Part shown: piece by piece, positions 16,519-25,656 of the stretch | Position numbering within the stretch: position 1 is the stretch's first letter | Layout of the letters: each line of letters opens with the position of its first letter | From: Rhizobium pisi | Lineage (GTDB): Bacteria > Pseudomonadota > Alphaproteobacteria > Rhizobiales > Rhizobiaceae | NCBI RefSeq assembly: GCF_003938655.1 | Contig: NZ_RJJT01000016.1 | Coordinates: 1 to 64,000, forward strand | Length of the DNA stretch: 64,000 bases | Direction: 5' to 3' | The notes under the pieces: generated by a model | Told to the model about the DNA's origin: nothing | Database searches by the model: none | The model's input: the letters and a program-made list of their open reading frames with translations, nothing else | Made by a program: the position numbers and the translations under genes

Positions 16519-16539
16519 TTATGAAGTTCAACTTCATAA
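16519..16539. promoter_or_regulatory. 21-bp perfect palindrome, candidate LysR operator
   Basis: TTATGAAGTT (16519-16528) and AACTTCATAA (16530-16539) mirror each other around one central base. The element ends 7 bp before the lysR start and lies in the 117-bp space shared with the aldo/keto reductase gene. A dimeric regulator such as the LysR protein should bind it, and its position over the ribosome-binding region suggests autorepression. Confidence 0.75.
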
Positions 16540-16546
16540 TCGACCC

Positions 16547-17452
16547 ATGGCGCCCGATCCCTTTACCGGACTGACCGAATTCCTGGCCGTCGCCGACGCC
16601 AGGAGCTTTACCGCTGCCGCCGCGTCGCTCGGCGTCACGCCGACGGCAGTCAGCCAGGCGATCCGCGCGCTCGAGAAAAGGCTCGGCGTGCCGCTCTTCG
16701 TCCGCACCACGCGGCGCGTCGCGCTCACCGAAGCGGGTGCAGCCCTTTTCCAGCGGGTTCGCCCCGCCGCAGCCGACATCGCCGATGCCTTTGACATTCT
16801 GGAGGGCTTCCGCGACCGTCCGCTCGGGCATCTGCGCCTCACCGTGCCGCGCATGGCCGTACCCGTGATCGTAACACCGCTGCTGCCGCGATTTCGCCAG
16901 GCCTATCCCGACATATCGGTCGAGGTTTCGGTCGACGATGCGGCGATCGACATTACCGAACAAGGCTTCGATGCCGGCATCCGCATCGGCGAGGCGATCG
17001 AAAAAGACATGATCGCCATGCGGCTGACATCGGATATCACCTGGACGGTTGTCGGCTCGCCCGGCTATTTCGCACGGCATGGCCGACCAGCGACGCCGGA
17101 GGATCTCACCCGGCATCAGGCGATCCGCTACCGCTATCCGACATCGGGCGTCATCTATCGCTGGGAATTCGAGCGTGCCGGACGCGACTTCTCCGTCGAT
17201 GCGCCTGGCGGCCTGATGGTGAACGATTTCCTGCTGCTGCTCGAACTCGCCGAAGCCGGGCTCGGCCTTGCCTATCTGCCGGATATATCAGTCGGCGAGG
17301 TGGTGGCGGCAGGGCGGCTCGAATGCGTGCTACAGGCTTTTCTTCCGACCTCGCCCGGCCTGTTTGCCTATTTCCCCGCCCGCTCGCAGGCGCAGCCCAA
17401 GCTGCGCGCCTTTCTCGACATGGCCTCGACGCTCTTGCGCCGCGAAGGGTGA
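16547..17452 (+). CDS. LysR-family transcriptional regulator
   Basis: 301 residues. The N-terminal winged helix-turn-helix (FLAVADARSFTAAAASLGVTP, SQAIRALEKRLGVPLFVRT) leads to a two-lobed effector domain (about 90-295) with LRLTVPRMA and DAGIRIGEAIEKDMIAMRL, typical of the CrgA/DsdC-like group that control oxidoreductases. It is divergent from the aldo/keto reductase, with the palindrome at 16519-16539 just before its start. There is no clear ribosome site before the ATG; the palindrome fills that space. Confidence 0.93.
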   Translation: MAPDPFTGLTEFLAVADARSFTAAAASLGVTPTAVSQAIRALEKRLGVPLFVRTTRRVALTEAGAALFQRVRPAAADIADAFDILEGFRDRPLGHLRLTVPRMAVPVIVTPLLPRFRQAYPDISVEVSVDDAAIDITEQGFDAGIRIGEAIEKDMIAMRLTSDITWTVVGSPGYFARHGRPATPEDLTRHQAIRYRYPTSGVIYRWEFERAGRDFSVDAPGGLMVNDFLLLLELAEAGLGLAYLPDISVGEVVAAGRLECVLQAFLPTSPGLFAYFPARSQAQPKLRAFLDMASTLLRREG

Positions 17453-17489
17453 CACCTCGGCGGCGCATGCGCTCGATCGTCCGCCCGGA

Positions 17490-18950
17490 TTACGGCTGAT
17501 CCGCTTCCTTGACAACCTGCCCGTTGACGGAGATCGAACCGTCGCGGCTGATGCTGATGTCCCAGCGCGAGCGGCCGTCCGCATCGGTCTTGGCAAAGCC
17601 CTTCACCATCATGATGCCGAAGGAAACCTGGTTGAGATCGGGATCCGTCTTGGCAAGCTCCTGAACCGCGGCGATCGTCTTGTCGAGATCGCGGGCAAGG
17701 ATTGTCGCCTCCATCGAATAGTCCTTCTCGGCGTCGACCCTCCCCTCGATCTTGCCCGTCATGTCGATGTCGTAGACATCGGACTTGGCGCTAATCTTCG
17801 GAAACTCGACGGCGATGCGGCCGTCGCGGAAGAGCTTTTTCGCCATCTCCTCGCCGCTCTTTTCGGACGTTTTGTCGTTGAAATCCATTGCCATGAAGGC
17901 GTCGCCGAAGCCTGCGAAATCCAGATTCGGAACAGCAACCTGCAGATCGAAGCTGGTCGGCATGAAGGTCGAATAGCTTGCCGGCATCAGCGGCGTGTCG
18001 ACGCTGATGTCCTGCGCATTCATGCCGAAGCCGAAACGCATGGCATCGGTCGGCCCGTCCATGACGACGTTATAGCCGAATGCCTTGGCGCCGCCCTTGC
18101 CCACTTCGGTGCTGACGGTCAGGTTGTTAACCCCGATCGTCTCGCTGAACGAGGCAAGAACCGGGAAGGCCTGCTTGAGTATTCCCTTTATCTTGTCGCT
18201 GTTTTCAGGGCTCAATTCCTTCTCGTCGACGTGGTCGAGAACGAAGAAGATCATGTCGCGGATCTGCTTGGCCGGCAGGCCCTTCACCTCGCCCGCGACA
18301 TCGATCGAGTCGGCGCGGATTTCGACCGGCGGCGTCTGCTGGCTGGAAACCTGTTCAAAGAAGTTCGTCATCGAGCCGGTGCCGGCAAAATCGATGCGCC
18401 CATTGCCGCCGGCGCTGTCGGTCGAGCTCAGCTTCTGGTCTATGCCGGCGATGCTGGCATGGACTTCCTCGGTGTCGGATTTGCTGCTGACCTTGATGTC
18501 CTTGGCATTGAACGTGCCGGAGCGCAGATAGCTGATCGCTGGGTCGAAGACCCCGGTATACACAAGCGAAGCGATGGAATAGGCGAAATCCGTCGGCTTC
18601 TGGTCCGGGCCTTTGAAATGGCCGGAGACATTGAACTTGTCGTCTCCCTCGATATTCCAGAGCCCGCTGTCGAGAGGTGTGGCGAACATCGAGAACGGCG
18701 TCAGCCCGCTGATCGCGAATGATGCGGGATCGGATTTGCCAAGCAGCTTCACCAAATCGTAAATGATCTCGTAGCGCGTACCGGCCGGATTGACGGTGAT
18801 CAGGCCGCTCTTCGCCAGATCCTCCGGAAGCAGCTTCGTCAGGGTGTCCTTGACCGCATTGGCGCCGTCCTGGTTGATCTCGACGCTTTGCGCCGTGGTG
18901 ACAAGGCAAAGTGCCAGCAAGCTCGTTGCCGTGACAAGTTTAAGGCGCAT
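17490..18950 (-). CDS. Exported DUF2125-like protein, copy 1
   Basis: 486 residues from ATG 18950 (GAGGAGA upstream). A signal peptide of about 22 residues ends at TTAQS, followed by VEINQDGANAV. The rest is a beta-rich periplasmic protein with repeated 'Y-[ND]-[VI]-D-[MI]-x-G-x-I-x-G' type strands and ends SINGQVVKEADQP-like. The length, start and end match the neighbouring gene at 19064-20524, and the two are recent-looking tandem paralogues. Function is unknown; envelope location is inferred. Confidence 0.85.
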   Translation of the reverse strand: MRLKLVTATSLLALCLVTTAQSVEINQDGANAVKDTLTKLLPEDLAKSGLITVNPAGTRYEIIYDLVKLLGKSDPASFAISGLTPFSMFATPLDSGLWNIEGDDKFNVSGHFKGPDQKPTDFAYSIASLVYTGVFDPAISYLRSGTFNAKDIKVSSKSDTEEVHASIAGIDQKLSSTDSAGGNGRIDFAGTGSMTNFFEQVSSQQTPPVEIRADSIDVAGEVKGLPAKQIRDMIFFVLDHVDEKELSPENSDKIKGILKQAFPVLASFSETIGVNNLTVSTEVGKGGAKAFGYNVVMDGPTDAMRFGFGMNAQDISVDTPLMPASYSTFMPTSFDLQVAVPNLDFAGFGDAFMAMDFNDKTSEKSGEEMAKKLFRDGRIAVEFPKISAKSDVYDIDMTGKIEGRVDAEKDYSMEATILARDLDKTIAAVQELAKTDPDLNQVSFGIMMVKGFAKTDADGRSRWDISISRDGSISVNGQVVKEADQP

Positions 18951-19063
18951 AGTCCGATTTCTCCTCAGCCGCTTTTGTGCGGCCATCCAAAGATGTGAAG
19001 CGCGGCGATGTCAAGCCAAGTGGCGACAGGCAATGGCGATTTCGCCGCGCGGGCGAGCAAGGA

Positions 19064-20524
19064 TTACGGCTGATCCGCCGCCTTGATCACCTGGCCGTTG
19101 ACCACGACCGAACCGCCGCGGCCAATGCTGATGTCCCAGCGCGAGCGGCCATCCGGATCGGTCTTGGCGAAACCCTTCGCCATCATCAAGCCGAAGGAGA
19201 CCTGGCTGAGGTCCGGATCCGTCTTGGCGAGACCTTGTAAGGCCGTAATGGTCTTGTCGAGATCGCGTGCGAGGATCGTCGCCTCCATCGAATATTGCTC
19301 CGCGCCGTCGACCCGTCCTTTGATCTCGCCGCTGATGTCGAAGTCATAAATGTCCGACCTCACGTTGACCTTCGGAACGTCGATGGTGACCTCACCGTCG
19401 GGAAAAAGCTTCTGCATCCCCTTTTCGCCAAACCCTTCAGGTGTGGGCTTGTCGAAATCCAGTGTCACGTACAGGTCGCCGAAAGCCGCAAAATTCATGT
19501 TGGGAACGGCAAGCTTCGCATTGAGGCTGGTCGGCAGCAGAGCCGAGTAGCTTGCCGGCACGAGTGAGCTGTCGAGGCTGATCTCCTGCGCATTGACGCC
19601 AAAACCGAAACGCACAGCGTCGGCTGACCCGTCGACGGCCAAATCGTAGCCGAACGTCTTGGCTCTGACCAATCCCGCCTGGCTTGTCACGGTCGGGTTG
19701 TCGAGGCCGACCGTTTCATTGAACGAGCTGAAAAGCGGCATGATTTGCGTGAGTAGTTCTTTCACCCTGTGATGGGTTTCGCGGCTGTACTCTTCTTCGT
19801 CGTCATGTTCCATGACGAAGACGTATGTGTCGATGAGCTTTGCCAAAGGCACTGCGTTCGCCTTAAGGCCGACATCGATGGAATCGGCGCGAATTTCGAC
19901 CGGCGGCATTCCAGGATCTGATATCCGCTCGAAGAAGCCGGACGTCGAACCGTTGCCGACGAGATCGACACGGCCGTTGCCGCCGGCGCTGTCGGCGAAA
20001 TTTGAGCTGTAATTGGCGTCAGCAAAGCTGAAGCTGGTTTCCTTGGCGGCGAACTTGCTGGAAAGGCTGATCTTCTTGGCCGCGTATGTGCTCGAGCGTA
20101 GAAAATTGATCGCCGGATCGAAGACGCCGCCATAAGCGAACGACTCGAGGGAAAGGGAGAACTCCCCCTGCTTCCGGTCGGGGCCTATGAAACGGACGGA
20201 CATGTCGAGGCTGTCATCACCCTTGATGTCCCAGAGTCCGTTTTCGAGCGGTGTCGCAAACGTCGAGAATGACGTCGATCCGTTGATCGCAGTTGTCGCG
20301 GGATCGGCCCTGGCAAACAGCTTCGCCAGATCGTAGATGATCTCATAACGCGTGCCGGCCGGATTGACTGTGACCAGGCCGCTCTTTGCCAGTTCCTTCG
20401 AAAGCAGCTTCGCCAGATTGTCCCTGACCGCATTGGCGCCGTCCTGGTTGATCTCGACGGCGTCAGCCGTGGTGAAAAGACCAAGTGCCAGCAAGCACGT
20501 TGCCGTGATAAGTTTGAAACGCAT
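19064..20524 (-). CDS. Exported DUF2125-like protein, copy 2
   Basis: 486 residues, the same length as copy 1 to the residue. The N-terminus (MRFKLITATCLLALGLF, then AVEINQDGANAV) and the C-terminus (VVNGQVIKAADQP) align with the paralogue without gaps, while the middle has diverged more (residues about 130-230). ATG 20533 with GGGG upstream is an alternative start adding three residues. Separated by 113 bp from copy 1, so they may be cotranscribed. Function unknown. A gap-free duplication suggests dosage, or a heteromeric pair. Confidence 0.85.
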   Translation of the reverse strand: MRFKLITATCLLALGLFTTADAVEINQDGANAVRDNLAKLLSKELAKSGLVTVNPAGTRYEIIYDLAKLFARADPATTAINGSTSFSTFATPLENGLWDIKGDDSLDMSVRFIGPDRKQGEFSLSLESFAYGGVFDPAINFLRSSTYAAKKISLSSKFAAKETSFSFADANYSSNFADSAGGNGRVDLVGNGSTSGFFERISDPGMPPVEIRADSIDVGLKANAVPLAKLIDTYVFVMEHDDEEEYSRETHHRVKELLTQIMPLFSSFNETVGLDNPTVTSQAGLVRAKTFGYDLAVDGSADAVRFGFGVNAQEISLDSSLVPASYSALLPTSLNAKLAVPNMNFAAFGDLYVTLDFDKPTPEGFGEKGMQKLFPDGEVTIDVPKVNVRSDIYDFDISGEIKGRVDGAEQYSMEATILARDLDKTITALQGLAKTDPDLSQVSFGLMMAKGFAKTDPDGRSRWDISIGRGGSVVVNGQVIKAADQP

Positions 20525-20663
20525 ATTCCGCATGTTCCCCAGCCGGTTGACAGCGGCCATCCAAAGATGGGAAGCGCCTCCGTGTCAATTTGCGCTTTTG
20601 CGGAAATGACAATCTCGCCGCTCATGCGGCGGCTGGTTTCCCGGCAAGTGCGCGCCGCGAATC

Positions 20664-20693
20664 CGCAACTTGCGTTTTCGAGCGACTTATAAT
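20664..20693 (+). promoter_or_regulatory. Candidate promoter of rplY with palindrome
   Basis: TATAAT at 20688-20693 lies 131 bp before the L25 start. An 11-bp palindrome CGCAA-c-TTGCG (20664-20674) covers the -35 position, where no good hexamer exists. The rest of the 300-bp gap (20525-20824) shows no gene. Confidence 0.45.
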
Positions 20694-20824
20694 ATAGGCC
20701 ACCGGTCCGCGTAGACACCCTTGGAGGCAACGCGGATGAGGATGGGGAAACCCGCCTCCGGTTCGATGGCACAAGGCTTTCCGGCCGCCGCCGAACTCTC
20801 CAAATAACCTCGAAAGGAATAGCC

Positions 20825-21433
20825 ATGAGCCACGAAACTTACGAGCTCAAGGCCGAGGCGCGCGAACGGGTTGGTAAGGGGTCCGCCCGTGAACTTCGCC
20901 GCAACGGTTTGATTCCCGCTGTCATCTATGGTGACAAGCAGGCCCCAATTTCTATCGCTCTCAACACCAATGAGGTGACGAAGCGCATTCATGCCGGTGG
21001 TTTCATGACCACCGTGGCGACGATCGAAGTCGACGGCAAGAAGCACAAGGTTCTGCCGAAGGACTACCAGCTCGATCCGGTCCGTGACTTCACGCTGCAT
21101 GTCGATTTCCTGCGCGTCTCTGGCAACACCCAGGTGACCGTCGAAATCCCGGTTCACTTCATCAACGAAGAGAAGTCCCCGGGCATCAAGGTCGGCGGTG
21201 TTCTGAACATCGTTCGCCACGAAGTCGAAGTTCACTGCCCGGCCGATGCGATTCCGGAATTCTTCAACGTTGACCTCAACGGCAAGAAGATCGGCGACAG
21301 CATCCATATTTCGGAAGTCACCCTGCCGAAGGGCGTCACCCCGGTCATCGACCGCGACTTCACGATCGCGACCATCATTGCCCCGGCTGGCGGCATCGAT
21401 GAGGCCGCTGCAGAAGGCGGAGCCGAAGCCTGA
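20825..21433 (+). CDS. rplY: 50S ribosomal protein L25 (CTC form)
   Basis: 202 residues. The N-terminal 5S rRNA-binding L25 domain ([29 protein letters not shown]) is followed by the TL5/CTC C-terminal domain ([23 protein letters not shown] and [14 protein letters not shown]), with an Ala/Glu-rich tail. This is the long, stress-type CTC form usual in alphaproteobacteria. Good ribosome site (CGAAAGGAA). Ends in a strong terminator at 21462-21493. In rhizobia pth usually follows directly; here a GGDEF-EAL gene and a binding-protein gene lie between. Confidence 0.96.
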   Translation: MSHETYELKAEARERVGKGSARELRRNGLIPAVIYGDKQAPISIALNTNEVTKRIHAGGFMTTVATIEVDGKKHKVLPKDYQLDPVRDFTLHVDFLRVSGNTQVTVEIPVHFINEEKSPGIKVGGVLNIVRHEVEVHCPADAIPEFFNVDLNGKKIGDSIHISEVTLPKGVTPVIDRDFTIATIIAPAGGIDEAAAEGGAEA

Positions 21434-21461
21434 TCGCTTCGACCAATTTGTAAAGCATATG

Positions 21462-21493
21462 GCCCGCTTTCCCCTGGAAAGCGGGCTTTTTTT
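21462..21493 (+). terminator. Terminator of rplY
   Basis: Stem GCCCGCTTT (21462-21470) / AAAGCGGGC (21478-21486), 7-nt loop, then seven T residues. Confidence 0.9.
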
Positions 21494-21619
21494 GCTGCCC
21501 GGAAGGGTTGCGGTTTCAGCAACATTTAACAAATTTATGGAAGCATGCTCCGTCAGCTGCGAAGAAGCCCGCCCAACGCATGACAGCAGATAAGGCCGGC
21601 CGGGGGAGTAGACGGAACC

Positions 21620-23971
21620 ATGAACAATTCCGTTGAGAACAGATTTTTTGCGATAGTATGTGGAGCGCTGCTCGTCTTTGTAGCTCCTCTGTTTGTTCTC
21701 TTCCTCTTTCTCTCTTCCGAACGGGCCGACAAGGAAATACGCGACCATATTTCCGTTCTTCTTGTCGCCAATGCCCAGGCGCTGGCCAAACCTCTCTGGG
21801 ACCTCGACGAGGACAGCGTCACCCAGATCAGCGCCACGGTCGTTTCCCAGGGTGCGATCGTCAAGGTCGAGGTACGCGACCAGTCGGGCCAGCTCGACGT
21901 CAGCCAGTCCACCATTCCGCGCTCCTTCGACGGCAAGCTCGTGCAGGTGTCGCGCGCCATCATCTACAACACCGTCGACGGCCCGAAGAACCTCGGCAGC
22001 ATCAGCGTCTATTACCCGGCACTCGGCCTGTTTTCGGGCCTGAAGCAGGAAGAGGTTGTCTTCATCTCGATCTTCATCTTCGCGGTGCTGACGGTTTTCG
22101 GCACGGCGCTGATCGGCAACCGCATCTTCGTCATCCAGCCGCTGATGCGGCTGACGGCAGCGATCGAGGCGACCCGCCAGTTGGGCTCCCGCCATCATGT
22201 CGACTGGCAGTCGAACGACGAGATGGGCCGGCTTGCCCGCAGCTTCAACGAGATGCAGACCAAGCTCGAAAGCGAGGAGAAAGAGCTGAAGGTCGCCCAT
22301 CGCCGCGCCACCGATATCTACAACCTGACCCCCGCCATGCTCTTCTCGCTCGACGAGGAAGACCGCATCACCGCCGTCAGCGACTACTGGCTGTTGGCCA
22401 CGGGTTATCATCGCGCCGCCGTCATCGGCCGCAACTTCGCCCACCTCGTCACATCAAGCACCCGCGACAGGTTCGTCAGGCGCCGCGAGGCGGAGAATGG
22501 CATGGCCGTCACCGTCAAATTCGTCTGCATGGACGGCCGCATCATGGACGTCCTCATCATGGAATCGGAAGCGGGAGCCGATGCCCAGGACCGCCTCTCG
22601 CTGTCTGTTATGACCGATGTGACCGAGCTCAAGGCCTCCGAGGACCGCAACCACCGCCAGGCGATTACCGACCACCTGACCGGGCTTCTCAATCGCCAGG
22701 GCTTCGAAGCCGTCCTCGACACCAAGATCGCTGCCGCCGATGCCGCAGGCCAGGAACTTGCCTGCCTCTTCGTCGATCTCGACCGCTTCAAGTGGATCAA
22801 CGACAATATGGGCCACGCCGCCGGCGACATGGCCCTCATCGAACTCGTCGAGCGCCTGAAGAGGCATCTTGCCCCCTCCGACGAAGCGGCCCGCCTCGGC
22901 GGCGACGAATTCGCCATCCTGCTGCCGGCCAAGGATGCCGAGAAGCGCGCCAGGATGATGTGCGAGCAGATCGCCTCGATCTTCGAAACGCCCTTCGGTC
23001 CCGACATGCATCTCAGCGCTTCTGTCGGCATCGCCGTCTATCCCAGACATGCCACGACCGCGGCCGAACTGCTGCAGAAATCCGACATGGCGATGTATGC
23101 CAAGAAACGCGACGGCAAGAACGGCGCGCAGCTCTTCGACAACGTCATGCTCGACCGCGCCCGCAGCCGCGCCGAGATCGAGGCCAATATCGAAGCCGGT
23201 CTCGTCGACAACTGGTTCGAGGCCTTCCTGCAGCCGATCGTCAACCTGAACGGCCGCAGCATTGCCGGCTTCGAGGCGCTGATGCGCCTCAACCATCCGC
23301 AAAAGGGCCTGATGCCGCCGGCCGAAATCATCAGCGTCGCCGAGGAGACGGCAAAGATCGTTCGCGTCGGCAATGTCATCATGGAAAAGGCGGTCGGCCA
23401 CCTCGCGAAGATTTCCCGCATATCGGGCATGCAGGATACCTATCTCGCCATCAACTTCTCACCGCTGCAGTTCGAAGCGACCCTGCCGGCCCGCCTTGCC
23501 GCCATCGTCGGTCGTCATGGCATCCGCCCCGAACGGATCGTCGTCGAGATCACCGAAGCCGTGCTGATGCACGACAACCCGCAGATCCGCATGCTCGTCA
23601 CCGAGCTTCGCCGTTTCGGCTGCCGGATTGCTCTCGACGACTTCGGCACCGGCTATTCGTCTTTGAGCTACCTCAACCGTTTCCCCGTCGACATCATCAA
23701 GATCGACCAGTCCTTCACCCGCGCGATCAACGACGGCGACGACGACGTGCGCCAGAAGAGCCGCATGCTGATCGAAGGCATCACCACGCTTTCCCACAAG
23801 ATGAATTGCACCGTTATCGCCGAGGGCATCGAGACCGAAGAGGAATGCCGCACGCTCCACCAGATGGGGCTTGACTACGGCCAGGGCTACCTCTTCCATC
23901 GTCCGCAGCATGCGGCAAAGCTCATCGAGGAATTGGTGGCTCCGCAATCCAACGTCGCGCGCGCCTCGTGA
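21620..23971 (+). CDS. Membrane-bound GGDEF-EAL c-di-GMP enzyme with HAMP and PAS
   Basis: 783 residues. TM1 at about 11-31, a periplasmic sensor region to 145, TM2 at 146-166, HAMP to about 220, PAS at 233-340, GGDEF at 345-510 and EAL at 520-775. The cyclase motif GGDEF (427-431) is intact; the upstream RxxD inhibitory site is not seen. The EAL domain keeps FEALMRL, the NFSP site, EITEAVL, LDDFGTGYSS and AEGIET, so phosphodiesterase activity is expected as well. Good GGGGGAG site. Next is a periplasmic binding-protein gene after 21 bp, a possible ligand source for the sensor. Confidence 0.93.
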   Translation: MNNSVENRFFAIVCGALLVFVAPLFVLFLFLSSERADKEIRDHISVLLVANAQALAKPLWDLDEDSVTQISATVVSQGAIVKVEVRDQSGQLDVSQSTIPRSFDGKLVQVSRAIIYNTVDGPKNLGSISVYYPALGLFSGLKQEEVVFISIFIFAVLTVFGTALIGNRIFVIQPLMRLTAAIEATRQLGSRHHVDWQSNDEMGRLARSFNEMQTKLESEEKELKVAHRRATDIYNLTPAMLFSLDEEDRITAVSDYWLLATGYHRAAVIGRNFAHLVTSSTRDRFVRRREAENGMAVTVKFVCMDGRIMDVLIMESEAGADAQDRLSLSVMTDVTELKASEDRNHRQAITDHLTGLLNRQGFEAVLDTKIAAADAAGQELACLFVDLDRFKWINDNMGHAAGDMALIELVERLKRHLAPSDEAARLGGDEFAILLPAKDAEKRARMMCEQIASIFETPFGPDMHLSASVGIAVYPRHATTAAELLQKSDMAMYAKKRDGKNGAQLFDNVMLDRARSRAEIEANIEAGLVDNWFEAFLQPIVNLNGRSIAGFEALMRLNHPQKGLMPPAEIISVAEETAKIVRVGNVIMEKAVGHLAKISRISGMQDTYLAINFSPLQFEATLPARLAAIVGRHGIRPERIVVEITEAVLMHDNPQIRMLVTELRRFGCRIALDDFGTGYSSLSYLNRFPVDIIKIDQSFTRAINDGDDDVRQKSRMLIEGITTLSHKMNCTVIAEGIETEEECRTLHQMGLDYGQGYLFHRPQHAAKLIEELVAPQSNVARAS

Positions 23972-23992
23972 ACGAAGACCCAAGGAGATGAT

Positions 23993-24709
23993 ATGATGAA
24001 AAGACTCCTGCTTCTCGCCTGCCTGGCGCTGCCATGCGCCGCCCATGCGCAAACGGTGGCTTTCACCACCGAGGATTATGCTCCCTTCAACTATCGGGAA
24101 GGCAAGGAAATCAAGGGCGCGACCGTCGAGCAGGTCGAAAAGGTGATGGCAGCGATCGGTGTCGACTACACGCTCGAGGTCATGCCCTGGGCGCGCGCCT
24201 ATGGCCTTGCCCGTACGGCGCCGATGACCTGCGTCTTTGCGACCGCCCACAACAGCGCGCGCGACCCGTTGTTCAAATGGATCGAGCCGCTGCTCATCGA
24301 CCGCAACATCCTGATCACTCGCAAGGGCTCGGGGGTCACCGCCGCCAATCTGGACGAGGCGAAGAAATATACGATCGGCACCCAGCGCGAGGATTACACC
24401 GAGACGATCCTGAAGGATAAGGGCTTCACCAAGCTCGACGTCGCCAGCGACTTCAACGCCACGCTGCGCAAGCTGCTGAACGGCCGCATCGACATGATGC
24501 CGATCTCCGAACTCTATTTCGACAAGCTGAAAGCCGACCAGCCGGTGGAGATGGTGACTGTGCTGTCCGCCCAGCCGATGGGCATCGCCTGTGAGAAGAG
24601 CTTTCCGGACGATCTGCGCGCCAAGATGCAGGCCGCCCTCGACAAGCTCATTGCCGATGGCGACCAGAAACAGATCTACCTGAAATACGGCATGAACCTC
24701 GCGGACTGA
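23993..24709 (+). CDS. Periplasmic solute-binding protein (SBP family 3-like)
   Basis: 238 residues. The signal peptide ends at AHAQ (about 20). The mature protein follows the amino-acid-binding pattern: FTTEDYAPFNYREGKEIKGATVEQ, a hinge near residue 110, DFNATLRKLLNGRIDMMPISE and a final IYLKYGMNL. No permease or ATPase gene is adjacent, which is typical for orphan binding proteins that signal to a membrane receptor. It starts 21 bp after the GGDEF-EAL gene with AAGGAG upstream, so an operon linking ligand binding to c-di-GMP turnover is likely. Confidence 0.85.
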   Translation: MMKRLLLLACLALPCAAHAQTVAFTTEDYAPFNYREGKEIKGATVEQVEKVMAAIGVDYTLEVMPWARAYGLARTAPMTCVFATAHNSARDPLFKWIEPLLIDRNILITRKGSGVTAANLDEAKKYTIGTQREDYTETILKDKGFTKLDVASDFNATLRKLLNGRIDMMPISELYFDKLKADQPVEMVTVLSAQPMGIACEKSFPDDLRAKMQAALDKLIADGDQKQIYLKYGMNLAD

Positions 24710-24854
24710 CCCCTGTCTGGGTGACCTTGGCCGGCAGACCTCTGCCCTTTCCGCTTGACTTTGCTTTCGTTTCCGGGTGGTGAACTCAGGAAAGATCCAA
24801 GGCGCGCCGCGATCTTTCAGATTCGCTTGCCGCGCTTTAGGTCTCTGATTTCTT

Positions 24855-24899
24855 GCATGTCGTGATCGCAAAACCGCTGCACACTTTTGCGCGACATGC
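24855..24899 (-). repeat. Rhizobial palindromic repeat, GCATGTCGCGCAAAA type
   Basis: On the minus strand it begins GCATGTCGCGCAAAAGTG, then GCAGCGGTTTTGCG, and ends CGACATGC. The outer arms and the GCAAAA/TTTTGC inner arms form a long hairpin just before pth. A near-identical copy lies at 31201-31245. Confidence 0.75.
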
Positions 24900-24920
24900 T
24901 CAAGCGAGGAAAGACAGGCC

Positions 24921-25652
24921 ATGCTGATCATCGCGGGTCTCGGCAATCCCGGCGGCAAATACGCCGGCAACCGCCACAATATCGGCTTCATGGCCGTCGA
25001 TGCCATCCATCGGCGTCACAGCTTCTCGCCCTGGTCGAAGAAGTTCCGGGCCGAGATTGCCGAAGGCGAGATTGCCGGCGAGAAAGTGCTGCTGATCAAG
25101 CCGCAGACCTTCATGAACCTCTCCGGCGAGTCCGTTGGCGAGGCCATGCGCTTCTACAAGCTCCAGCCCGCTGACCTTGTCGCAATCTACGACGAACTCG
25201 ACCTGCTCCCGGGCAAGGCGCGGCTGAAGACCGGCGGCGGTCATGGCGGCCATAACGGCATCAAGTCGCTGGACGCCCATTGTGGCAAGGAATACCGGCG
25301 GCTGCGCCTCGGCATCGGCCATCCCGGCGTCAAGGAAATGGTGCAGAACCATGTGCTCGGCGATTTCGCCAAGGCTGACAAGGTCTGGCTGGAGCCGCTT
25401 CTCGACGCGCTTGCCGACAATGCCGACATGCTGGTGCGAAACGAGGATTCGCAGCTGATGAACAAGATCGCGCTGGCGCTCGGCGGCAAGGCCGAGGAGG
25501 AGAAGCCGCGGAAGGAAGGCAAGGACAGCGACAAGAAGCCAGCCGGCCAGTCGCATATCCGCCAGGCCCGCAACAACAACCAGCCGAAGCTGCCGGCCAC
25601 CGGGCCGATGGCCGACATGTTGAAGAAGATGTTCGGCGGCAAGGGAGACTGA
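24921..25652 (+). CDS. pth: Peptidyl-tRNA hydrolase
   Basis: 243 residues. It frees tRNA from peptidyl-tRNA dropped from ribosomes. Asn10 and the catalytic His20 (in [13 protein letters not shown]), Asp93 in [14 protein letters not shown], and [11 protein letters not shown] are present. The C-terminal 50 residues are a Lys-, Glu- and Pro-rich extension ending [15 protein letters not shown], seen in rhizobial Pth but absent from E. coli. GAGGAAAG precedes the ATG. An acetyltransferase gene follows after 4 bp. Confidence 0.96.
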   Translation: MLIIAGLGNPGGKYAGNRHNIGFMAVDAIHRRHSFSPWSKKFRAEIAEGEIAGEKVLLIKPQTFMNLSGESVGEAMRFYKLQPADLVAIYDELDLLPGKARLKTGGGHGGHNGIKSLDAHCGKEYRRLRLGIGHPGVKEMVQNHVLGDFAKADKVWLEPLLDALADNADMLVRNEDSQLMNKIALALGGKAEEEKPRKEGKDSDKKPAGQSHIRQARNNNQPKLPATGPMADMLKKMFGGKGD

Positions 25653-25656
25653 GCCG

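Noticed and set aside
21658-23874. A 738-codon open frame overlapping the GGDEF-EAL gene in the +1 frame
   Set aside because: It is rich in Arg, Pro and His with no domain, as expected from reading high-GC third positions out of frame. The real frame has all GGDEF and EAL motifs.
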